Positions 1-4,664 of a stretch of DNA of 5,976 bases are shown one piece after another. Under the pieces are notes generated by a model. That model was not told the origin of the DNA, ran no database searches, and worked only from the letters and a program-made list of their open reading frames with translations. Within the stretch, counting starts at the first letter, position 1. Every line of letters starts with the position of its first letter. Source of the DNA: DASVHF01 sp036382695 (lineage in GTDB: Bacteria > Patescibacteriota > Microgenomatia > Woykebacterales > RBG-16-39-9b); assembly GCA_036382695.1 (NCBI GenBank), contig DASVHF010000035.1:1-5976 (forward strand), in the 5' to 3' direction. Both the position numbers and the translations under genes were made by a program.

Positions 1-911
1 GGATTGAATCCCTTTCTAATAATATCAGCGACCGTGTACACGTTCCCCTCCCGTCGGGCCATCTTTTTACCGTCAACCAGCAAAAACCCAGCGTGAATCC
101 AGTAATTGACTACTTTTCTACTTATTGCGGCCTCACTTTGAGCAATTTCATCTTCGTGATGAGGAAAAACATTGTCTTCCCCACCGGTGTGAATATCGAA
201 GTGATTCCCAAGATATTTCATGCTCATCGCGGAGCATTCTATGTGCCAGCCGGGAAAACCTTCACCCCAAGGACTATCCCACTTTAAATTTCGACCCGCT
301 TCTGCTTTTTTCCAAAGGGCGAAATCGGCAGAATCCTTTTTATCAGTTTCGGTCGCAACCCGCACCGCCTCCAAAAGTTTGCTCGTTTTATCCAACGTGT
401 TGCCGGAAAGCTGTCCGTATTTCGCGAATTTTTTAACGTTGAAGTATACGTTACCGTCAGTTTCATAGGCGTAACTCTTCTCGACCAACGTTTTAGTCAA
501 TTCAATCATCTCCTTAATATGTTCGGATGCTTTTGGAGAAACATCCGCCGGCAGAATATTTAACCTTTTCTCATCTTCAAAAAATTTTTTGGTGTATTCT
601 GCGGCGATCTGCTGCGGGGTTTTGCCCGAGTTTAAGGCTTCAACAATTACCGGGTCGAAAGCAGCCCCACCACTTTCATCCGTCCGCATATGACCAACAT
701 CAGTTATATTTTTTATATGCTGGACTTTGTAGCCGTTGTAAAGCAAGATCCTCTTGAGAATATCCGCCGCCAAATATGTCCGTAGATTCCCAATATGAAC
801 ATCGCGATAAACCGTCGGCCCGCAAGAATAAATCCCCACCTTCTTCGGATCAATTGGACTAAATTTTTCCTTTTTACGAGTAAGAGTGTTAGTTAAGAAA
901 ATATCGGCCAT
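1..911 (-). CDS. cysS: Cysteinyl-tRNA synthetase, N-terminal part (cut by left window edge)
   Basis: Class I aminoacyl-tRNA synthetase that activates cysteine with ATP and charges tRNA-Cys in the cytosol. I translated the open minus-strand frame by hand: 303 codons are present and the C-terminal part (end of the catalytic core and the anticodon-binding helices) lies outside the window. The N-terminus has the family pattern, with CGPTVY at residues 30-35 and the HIGH-type signature as HIGN at 39-42. The zinc ligands expected from the E. coli enzyme are all present: C30, C226 (in GWHIECSAMS), H251 and E255 (in FPHHEDEIAQ). The KMSKS-type loop at 283-287 reads KMARR, followed by EGN, which is a divergent form. 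The ATG at 909-911 is the natural start because the product begins just before the conserved NTLTRKKE segment. There is no Shine-Dalgarno, and a -10 hexamer lies 7 nt upstream, so the mRNA may be leaderless. The gene is divergent from the 1043-1627 gene. Identity is very secure. Confidence 0.97.
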   Translation of the reverse strand, partial: MADIFLTNTLTRKKEKFSPIDPKKVGIYSCGPTVYRDVHIGNLRTYLAADILKRILLYNGYKVQHIKNITDVGHMRTDESGGAAFDPVIVEALNSGKTPQQIAAEYTKKFFEDEKRLNILPADVSPKASEHIKEMIELTKTLVEKSYAYETDGNVYFNVKKFAKYGQLSGNTLDKTSKLLEAVRVATETDKKDSADFALWKKAEAGRNLKWDSPWGEGFPGWHIECSAMSMKYLGNHFDIHTGGEDNVFPHHEDEIAQSEAAISRKVVNYWIHAGFLLVDGKKMARREGNVYTVADIIRKGFN

Positions 912-918
912 AGATTTA

Positions 919-947
919 ATTATACATTTTATTGAGTTTTGAATCTA
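919..947 (-). promoter_or_regulatory. Putative cysS promoter, predicted leaderless transcript
   Basis: On the minus strand a perfect -10 TATAAT lies at 924-919 and a weak -35 (TAGATT, 3 of 6 matches) at 947-942, with 17 bp between them. Seven bases separate the -10 from the cysS ATG (911-909). The usual start-site distance would therefore place transcription initiation at or next to the first base of the ATG. No purine-rich ribosome binding site lies between. This is inference from consensus matching only. Confidence 0.55.
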
Positions 948-958
948 ACACCAAAAAC

Positions 959-987
959 TTGAATTCACTATGGGGTTTTAGTATAAT
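959..987 (+). promoter_or_regulatory. Putative sigma-70-type promoter for the 194-aa membrane protein
   Basis: The -35 TTGAAT (959-964) and -10 TATAAT (982-987) are 17 bp apart, 11 of 12 consensus matches at ideal spacing. Transcription would start near 993-995 and give a leader of about 50 nt carrying the strong ribosome binding site at 1030-1036. It faces away from the cysS promoter and does not overlap it. It is the best promoter match in the window. Confidence 0.7.
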
Positions 988-1029
988 CCTATGGTCGAAA
1001 GAAGAGCACATACAAGGCTACTAGCCATG

Positions 1030-1036
1030 AAGGAGG
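1030..1036 (+). promoter_or_regulatory. Strong Shine-Dalgarno for the 1043 gene
   Basis: AAGGAGG lies 6 nt before the ATG at 1043 and matches the anti-Shine-Dalgarno core fully. It decides the start codon against two upstream ATGs (991 and 1027), which are in a different reading frame and open only a short frame that ends near 1170. Confidence 0.85.
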
Positions 1037-1042
1037 CCGATC

Positions 1043-1627
1043 ATGACGACAGTCGCGGAGGTATTGCGAAAGTGGCGGGACAAGCTCTTCGTCTACATGG
1101 TGGTTTTCGTTTGGCCTTTCGTCGCTGCTGCAGTGGTCCTGTCCCTATTCGGCAGGCCTGAAGGAGCGGAAACAGTCACCAGCCGAGTCTGGCTGCCGCA
1201 AAGCGAGCAGCCTTTCGAGATATCACAACTGTCCACCACTAGAGAGACGAGGTCCGTCTCTTTGGAGGAGTTCCGCAAGCTTGGAAACGACAAGCCGATG
1301 GTATTCATCAATTGGGCTCCCACCACGTACCTCAAAATCGTCTACCTAGGAAGAGCGGAATACCCAAACGGTGACATTGTTCAGTACAAGACAGAGGCCA
1401 CCGTTGCCGAAACTGGGTACGGTCAGCGCATCGGTAAGTACTCGCTTGACCAAAAGTCCCAAACCGCAACAGCAAACCTTGAAAGCGGTTACTGGGACGT
1501 AGACGGTCTTGTTTTGGGCTTCCTTCCTCCATCACGCTTGTACGCTGTTTCAACGCTGCTCTCCCTAGCAGCAGGCATGGCTTCTTTATTAGCCTACGGA
1601 GCTCTCATAGGTAAGCGTTGGTGGTGA
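1043..1627 (+). CDS. Uncharacterised membrane protein with two terminal transmembrane segments, 194 aa
   Basis: I do not recognise the family. A hydrophobic segment at about residues 14-37 is preceded by Arg/Lys-rich sequence. A soluble domain follows at about 38-163, then a second hydrophobic segment at about 165-188 ending in KRWW. Both ends are probably cytoplasmic, with the middle domain outside the membrane. That domain is rich in Thr, Ser, Val and Tyr, suggesting beta structure, and has no cysteine or evident catalytic motif. Its final stretch before the second segment contains LPPSRLY. The architecture resembles DUF3592-type two-helix membrane proteins, but I cannot show homology. Start and expression signals are excellent: a near-consensus promoter at 959-987 and AAGGAGG 6 nt before the ATG. 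Base composition is shifted. Hand counts give 70 G+C in 120 bases at 1081-1200, against 19 of 60 in corA (2221-2280) and 22 of 60 in the YqeY gene (3181-3240). This may reflect horizontal acquisition. It is convergent with corA. Confidence 0.85.
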   Translation: MTTVAEVLRKWRDKLFVYMVVFVWPFVAAAVVLSLFGRPEGAETVTSRVWLPQSEQPFEISQLSTTRETRSVSLEEFRKLGNDKPMVFINWAPTTYLKIVYLGRAEYPNGDIVQYKTEATVAETGYGQRIGKYSLDQKSQTATANLESGYWDVDGLVLGFLPPSRLYAVSTLLSLAAGMASLLAYGALIGKRWW

Positions 1628-1637
1628 GGAACCGTCA

Positions 1638-1664
1638 ACACTCCCAACAGTCGGCGGGGTGTGT
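1638..1664 (+). terminator. Weak hairpin after the 194-aa gene, possible terminator
   Basis: ACACTCCC (1638-1645) can pair with GGGTGTGT (1657-1664) over 7 of 8 positions, with one T-T mismatch and an 11-nt loop, starting 10 nt after the stop codon. No T-run follows directly, so it is not a classical intrinsic terminator. It could stall polymerase or protect the mRNA end. A separate 8-bp palindrome, GTGCGCAC, follows at 1675-1682. Confidence 0.3.
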
Positions 1665-1705
1665 ATTCGCTGTAGTGCGCACCTCGCTCCCTCTTTTCCT
1701 AACTT

Positions 1706-1733
1706 GTTACGTGTTGCGTATTACTTATTACGT
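1706..1733. repeat. Four imperfect 7-bp tandem repeats between convergent genes
   Basis: Four contiguous heptamers with plus-strand consensus RTTACGT occupy 1706-1712, 1713-1719, 1720-1726 and 1727-1733. Units 1 and 4 fit fully. Unit 2 has A to G at position 4 and unit 3 has G to T at position 6. On the minus strand they read ACGTAAY and begin two bases after the corA stop codon (1738-1736), so they would lie at the start of the corA 3' untranslated region. A degenerate fifth unit may follow on the minus strand. Function is unknown. It could be a degenerating satellite or a protein-binding array in a convergent intergenic gap. Confidence 0.6.
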
Positions 1734-1735
1734 GG

Positions 1736-2659
1736 CTAAAGCCATTTGAGGAGTTTGCGGAAGACGAGGACGAGAAGGGTGAGTATCACCAGCATTACAA
1801 AAAGAAGGATCGGCAAAGCTGCCGGATTTTTTTCGAACGGCAAAGGCACATTCATGCCAAATACGGAAGCAATAAGAGTCAATGGTAAAAATATGACAGT
1901 GATAACCGTGAGAACCCGCACAACATCGTTGGTAATAGTATTTACCAAAGCAGCTGTGGAATCATGCAACCCTTCTGCTACTTCTTTTTGCTCCTCAAGG
2001 GTCTGCCACTTTTTCTCAATGTGATCGATAATGTCGTTAAAGTAAACGCCCATATCTTCTTTGATTCCAACTAAACGCAGCCGGTCACGAACCTGAGGAA
2101 TTATCACCCGCTGTGGACTAATAATTCTTCGGAAAATTAAGATGTTTCTTCTTTGGACTGAAAGATCTTCAATTTGTTTTGATATGTCCTCGCCTTCGAA
2201 AATTTTATCCTCGATTATATCCAGCTCTGTATCAATTCTGTAAAGAATTGTGAAAGTGGAGTCCATAATTTTGTTTAAAATAGTGTAAAGCAAAAATCCA
2301 GCTCCGCCTTTAAGGAAAATTTCGCCACGTACCTTTCTATCGTCCAGCGCATCGTCAAAAAGTTCCATAAGCGGCTTTATTCGCCCATCATGAATGGTAA
2401 CTACAAAATCTTTACCAATGAAAACATCGACCTCAGCGCTCGTTATCCTCCCGCTTTTTTTCTCATAAGTCGGGAAATGGAGAACTATAAACAGATGGTC
2501 TTCGAATATATCAATTTTTGGCCGTTGGATCGGTGAGAGAGTATCCTCCAAAGTAAGTGGGTGGAAAGAAGGGAACTCCTTATCTAGCTTCTCAATGTCC
2601 GCTTTTGAAGGATGCTCAACATCAATCCAGCGAAGGCCATTCTCTATGATCGTTTGCAT
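1736..2659 (-). CDS. corA: CorA-family Mg2+/divalent cation channel, 307 aa
   Basis: Inner-membrane pentameric channel of the CorA/MIT family that takes up Mg2+, and in some members Co2+ or Ni2+. The large N-terminal cytoplasmic domain spans about residues 1-245. It includes the family-typical HPLTLEDT near residue 33 and PKIDIFEDHLFIVLHFP near 47-63, plus a long helical region with YFNDIIDHIEKKW at about 206-218. Two transmembrane helices follow: TM1 at about 248-267, ending in the signature GMN at 268-270 (the selectivity loop), and TM2 at about 281-300. The C-terminus is basic (RKLLKWL), as expected. Length is close to the usual 310-350 aa and the protein looks intact. The ATG at 2659-2657 is supported by a partial Shine-Dalgarno (AGAGAGG at 2672-2666, 6 nt spacing). 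It lies downstream of the recR operon in the same direction but has its own candidate promoter and a leader with a terminator-like hairpin. Family assignment is very secure; the ion preference is not shown by sequence. Confidence 0.96.
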   Translation of the reverse strand: MQTIIENGLRWIDVEHPSKADIEKLDKEFPSFHPLTLEDTLSPIQRPKIDIFEDHLFIVLHFPTYEKKSGRITSAEVDVFIGKDFVVTIHDGRIKPLMELFDDALDDRKVRGEIFLKGGAGFLLYTILNKIMDSTFTILYRIDTELDIIEDKIFEGEDISKQIEDLSVQRRNILIFRRIISPQRVIIPQVRDRLRLVGIKEDMGVYFNDIIDHIEKKWQTLEEQKEVAEGLHDSTAALVNTITNDVVRVLTVITVIFLPLTLIASVFGMNVPLPFEKNPAALPILLFVMLVILTLLVLVFRKLLKWL

Positions 2660-2679
2660 AGCCGGCCTCTCTACTGATC

Positions 2680-2721
2680 AAAAAAGCACACCTTCCCCTA
2701 GTTACTATTTTGATGTGCCTT
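2680..2721 (-). terminator. Hairpin plus U-run in the corA leader: operon terminator or corA attenuator
   Basis: On the minus strand AAGGCACATC (2721-2712) can pair with GGTGTGCTTT (2692-2683), allowing two G-T pairs. This makes a stem of up to 10 bp with a 19-nt loop, followed by a T6 run at 2685-2680 that is partly shared with the stem base. It lies after the YqeY-gene stop and before the corA Shine-Dalgarno. It may simply terminate the recR operon, but the candidate corA promoter lies upstream of it, so corA transcription would have to cross it. A competing helix, ATCAAAA (2714-2708) with TTTTGAT (2683-2677), overlaps both the stem and the U-run, giving a possible alternative fold. Stability was not computed. 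Confidence 0.5.
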
Positions 2722-2725
2722 AAAT

Positions 2726-2754
2726 ATTATATTTCCTTTAAACTACTAAATCAA
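2726..2754 (-). promoter_or_regulatory. Putative corA promoter
   Basis: The minus-strand -35 TTGATT (2754-2749) and -10 TATAAT (2731-2726) are 17 bp apart, with 10 of 12 consensus matches. Initiation would fall near 2721-2718, giving a leader of about 60 nt that begins with the hairpin arm at 2721-2712. TCAAGC direct repeats overlap and flank the -35. Confidence 0.6.
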
Positions 2755-2824
2755 GCATTCAAGCAGGCTATCAAGTGGAAAGAGTGTTTTTATGTTCAAA
2801 TTTTGTCCAAGCCAACAAGCAGGC
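2751..2824. repeat. Direct repeats around and upstream of the corA -35
   Basis: TCAAGC occurs at 2751-2756 and 2759-2764, with TCAAG again at 2771-2775 (plus-strand reading). A 9-bp word, CAAGCAGGC, is duplicated at 2760-2768 and 2816-2824. The proximal copies touch the -35 of the candidate corA promoter, which is where a regulator could bind. The words are short, and chance or decayed duplication is possible. Confidence 0.35.
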
Positions 2825-2831
2825 GTTCATT

Positions 2832-3287
2832 TTATGTGAGTTTTTCCTTAACTACTCTATTAACAAGACCCATGTCCGCTTTACCCTTCAGTTCACCTAA
2901 CAACACTCCCATTACTCTACCTATATCCGATGTTGATGTTGCACCTAATTTGCTAATTTTCTTATCAACTAATTCCTTAATTTCTTCTTCACTAAGTTGC
3001 TGGGGCAAATATTCTTCTAGAATCTTCCATTCGTTTGTTTCCTTGTCAACAAGATCCTGCCTGTCACCTTTTTTGAATTGTTCAATCGCTTCTTTTCTCT
3101 GTTTGACCTCTTTGCCAATTACGGAGACAACTTCTTGGTCATTCGCCGTATAACTTGTCCCCTGCTTAGCGATTTCAAAATTTTTGATTGCTGACAGTAA
3201 AAGCCTCAGAGTCGAAACTTTCAACTCATCTTTTGCTTTCTGTGCATTTCGTAAATCGATTTGAATTTTTTCGGATAAATCGCTCAT
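2832..3287 (-). CDS. GatB/YqeY-domain protein, 151 aa
   Basis: Small, mostly helical cytosolic protein of the YqeY family. It is related to the C-terminal tRNA-binding tail domain of GatB, the glutamyl/aspartyl-tRNA amidotransferase subunit. Free-standing YqeY proteins have no firmly established function; a tRNA-linked role is inferred from the domain. The sequence follows the family along its whole length: LRLLLSAIKNFEIAK near residues 27-41, EVVSVIGKEVKQRKEAIEQF near 52-71, RQDLVDKETNEW, EEYLPQQLSEEEI near 91-103, and a C-terminal GRVMGVLLGELKGKADMGLVNRVVKE segment. Length is the usual ~150 aa. It is the last gene of the recR operon, only 3 nt after the preceding stop. Its ribosome binding site AGGAGA (3301-3296, 8 nt spacing) sits inside the last codons of that gene, which suggests translational coupling. 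The symbol yqeY is used for the Bacillus homologue. Confidence 0.95.
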   Translation of the reverse strand: MSDLSEKIQIDLRNAQKAKDELKVSTLRLLLSAIKNFEIAKQGTSYTANDQEVVSVIGKEVKQRKEAIEQFKKGDRQDLVDKETNEWKILEEYLPQQLSEEEIKELVDKKISKLGATSTSDIGRVMGVLLGELKGKADMGLVNRVVKEKLT

Positions 3288-3290
3288 AAT

Positions 3291-3908
3291 TTAAATCTCC
3301 TGAAGATTAATTCCTGGATCTATTTGGTCCAAACCAGTTATTTCCCAGAAAATTAGATTGTCTTTTTTATAACCGACTTTCGGACGATAGTAGCTAAATT
3401 CGTAGATGACCTTTTTAAGCGCCTCCAACCAACCGAACCTGCACTCAACTTCTCTGATCTTGGCTAAGGCTTCATCAATCATCCAGTTATTTGTTAACTC
3501 GTCCCCCCAAACTCTAAACCTCTCATCGACTCGGCCTTCATGAGTAACTTGGCGGACCGCGGGACTTGCTCCTCGTACAATTTCTACATCCGTCCAGTCC
3601 TGATCCCTCAAGATAGCTCCGGCTATTTCAGCCTCTTTTGGATCAATTGGTTCGGCTATTATCAAGTTCCAACCATCCCTCAACAGCTCTCGCCAGTGTT
3701 TTTCAAACTCAGCTTTGCCGATTATCTCGAAACATGGTGCGGTATCGGTCCTTGATTGATCATGATGAAAAGTACGGACGGTGTACCCATCAAACTGATC
3801 CAACCATGGTAAGTAACGTCGCCACTCCTCCTCCGACCGGACTAAGATATCGTTTTGAGTATTAAGACCTAACTCGCGCACGAGTCTAATTCTTTCGAAT
3901 TTTGTCAT
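3291..3908 (-). CDS. Uncharacterised 205-aa protein in the recR operon, possibly ATP-grasp-like
   Basis: No family recognised with certainty. I chose the ATG at 3908-3906: AAGGA (3921-3917) precedes it by 8 nt and it clears the recR stop by 22 nt. The longer frame opening at 3953 uses TTG and overlaps recR by 23 nt. The protein is soluble, Trp- and acid-rich, with no signal peptide. Features include YTVRTFHH near residues 42-49, NLIIAEPIDPKEAEIAGAIL at 81-100, DVEIVRGASPAVRQVTHEG at 107-125, and a C-terminal YEFSYYRPKVGYKK then LIFWEITGLDQ (169-195). The order of a VRT strand, an 'I-EPID...G' strand, a 'VEIV-G...VTHEG' segment and a late E-containing strand faintly recalls the nucleotide-binding half of PEP-synthase-like ATP-grasp enzymes. 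That is my inference and weak. It sits between recR and the YqeY gene, with close spacing on both sides, so it is surely co-transcribed with them. Confidence 0.85.
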   Translation of the reverse strand: MTKFERIRLVRELGLNTQNDILVRSEEEWRRYLPWLDQFDGYTVRTFHHDQSRTDTAPCFEIIGKAEFEKHWRELLRDGWNLIIAEPIDPKEAEIAGAILRDQDWTDVEIVRGASPAVRQVTHEGRVDERFRVWGDELTNNWMIDEALAKIREVECRFGWLEALKKVIYEFSYYRPKVGYKKDNLIFWEITGLDQIDPGINLQEI

Positions 3909-3930
3909 CGCCGACTTCCTTATTATTTTA

Positions 3931-4527
3931 TTAGTATTCTCTTCTTCCTTCAACTGCTCGGCTCAAAGTCACCTCATCTGCATATTCAATATCTGCTCCG
4001 ACCGGCAAGCCTCTGGCTATCCGAGTAATTTTTATACGCAGCGGAGAAATTATTTTCTGGATATACATCGCGGTGCTTTCGCCTTCTACACTTGGGTTGG
4101 TAGCTAGTATCACTTCTTTTATCTTTCCGTTTTTTAGCCGTGGCAGGAGCTCTTTTATCCGTAAATGCTCTGGTCCTATTCCTTGAAGTGGAGCGATACT
4201 ACCACCAAGCACATGGTAAAGACCAGTGTATGAGCGTGATTTTTCCAAGGCCAGTACATCCAGTGGTTCTTCAACTATCATTATCAAAGATCTATCTCTA
4301 CTATCCTCGCTACAAACATCGCAAGGAGTCGTTTCTGCAATGTTGTAACAAGTAGCGCAGACTGTAGTTTTTTCTTTAAGTTCTCGCACAGCCACAGCTA
4401 ATTTTTCGCTATATTCCTTTGGTGCGTGGAGAAGATGGTATGTAAGCCTCTCTGCGCTCCTTGGCCCAATTCCAGGAAGTTTTTCCAGCTGACCAATCAG
4501 ATTAGCAACAGACTTAGGAATTTTCAT
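3931..4527 (-). CDS. recR: Recombination mediator protein RecR, 198 aa
   Basis: Cytosolic DNA-binding ring protein that, with RecO (and RecF), loads RecA onto SSB-coated single-stranded gaps during recombinational repair. All domains are present in order. The helix-hairpin-helix, with LEKLPGIGPRSAERLTYHLL, spans about residues 14-33. The C4 zinc finger has C57, C60, C69 and C72 (CATC then CDVC). The Toprim domain spans about 80-175, with IVEEPLDVLALE, GGSIAPLQGIGPE and EVILATNPSVEGESTAMYI. The C-terminal Walker B-like region has ITRIARGLPVGADIEYADEVTLSRA. Length matches the family (about 200 aa) and nothing is missing. It is the first gene of a three-gene operon, with the next ATG 22 nt after its stop. 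The ATG at 4527-4525 fits the RecR N-terminus, but no Shine-Dalgarno precedes it. A TATGAT -10-like hexamer ends 7 nt before the ATG, suggesting a leaderless mRNA. recR often sits beside dnaX and ybaB; neither is seen here. Confidence 0.98.
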   Translation of the reverse strand: MKIPKSVANLIGQLEKLPGIGPRSAERLTYHLLHAPKEYSEKLAVAVRELKEKTTVCATCYNIAETTPCDVCSEDSRDRSLIMIVEEPLDVLALEKSRSYTGLYHVLGGSIAPLQGIGPEHLRIKELLPRLKNGKIKEVILATNPSVEGESTAMYIQKIISPLRIKITRIARGLPVGADIEYADEVTLSRAVEGRREY

Positions 4528-4534
4528 CTATAGT

Positions 4535-4540
4535 ATCATA
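4535..4540 (-). promoter_or_regulatory. Putative -10 element of the recR operon, predicted leaderless transcript
   Basis: On the minus strand TATGAT (5 of 6 to consensus) lies at 4540-4535, and 7 nt separate it from the recR ATG (4527-4525). This is exactly the spacing seen at cysS. No convincing -35 is found 16-18 bp upstream. An overlapping alternative, TGA-TACTAT (TACTAT at 4535-4530), fits an extended -10 but would start transcription inside the coding region. Confidence 0.4.
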
Positions 4541-4582
4541 TCAAATTTTGCCCAAAGTTTGGAAGAGCCTCCAGACTTCGTC

Positions 4583-4609
4583 TTTTTGCTTGACTATTCA
4601 AAGCAAAAA
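4583..4609. promoter_or_regulatory. Perfect 9-bp inverted repeat over the -35, candidate operator
   Basis: TTTTTGCTT (4583-4591) and AAGCAAAAA (4601-4609) are exact inverted repeats around a 9-nt centre. The repeat covers the -35 (4590-4595) and runs almost to the extended -10 of the surface-protein promoter, in the divergent gap with recR. A dimeric regulator could bind here. Alternatively it is an AT-rich hairpin without function. Confidence 0.4.
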
Positions 4610-4618
4610 TGCTAAAAC
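4590..4618 (+). promoter_or_regulatory. Putative promoter of the Ig-like surface protein gene
   Basis: The -35 TTGACT (4590-4595, 5 of 6) and -10 TAAAAC (4613-4618, 4 of 6) are 17 bp apart. An extended -10 TG lies at 4610-4611, one base before the hexamer. Initiation near 4624-4626 would give a leader of about 40 nt containing the AAAGG ribosome binding site at 4653-4657. Confidence 0.5.
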
Positions 4619-4664
4619 ATGCTTGCTCGTTAATAGCTGCATAGCCTAGAAGAAAGGTCGAACC

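Noticed and set aside
93..757. Several short plus-strand frames (64-103 aa) and a 60-aa minus frame
   Set aside because: All overlap the cysS coding frame, which is unambiguous; they show no motif and no initiation signals.
991..1170. Short frame from the ATG at 991 overlapping the start of the 1043 gene
   Set aside because: The ATG is at or just before the predicted transcription start, has no ribosome binding site, and its Arg-rich product is the out-of-frame reading of the 1043 gene. A leader peptide cannot be excluded but nothing supports it.
1043..1627. UGA recoding as glycine, as in some CPR lineages
   Set aside because: TGA is a sensible stop for this gene right after the basic end of its second membrane helix. 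The other visible stops are TAG or TAA, and no frame needs TGA read-through.
1628..1735. Small RNA gene, tRNA or mobile-element end in the convergent gap
   Set aside because: No cloverleaf, no terminal inverted repeats and no target-site duplication found by eye; only a weak hairpin, an 8-bp palindrome and the heptamer array are visible.
1746..2024. 92-aa plus-strand frame rich in Arg and Thr
   Set aside because: Antisense shadow of the corA transmembrane region, without start signals or motifs.
2660..2725. M-box type Mg2+ riboswitch upstream of corA
   Set aside because: The leader is only about 60 nt and shows one hairpin; the M-box aptamer is far longer and multi-helical.
2710..3153. 147-aa open frame on the plus strand
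   Set aside because: It is antisense to the YqeY gene, which matches its family along its whole length. The plus-strand product is a Ser/Leu/Thr-rich shadow.
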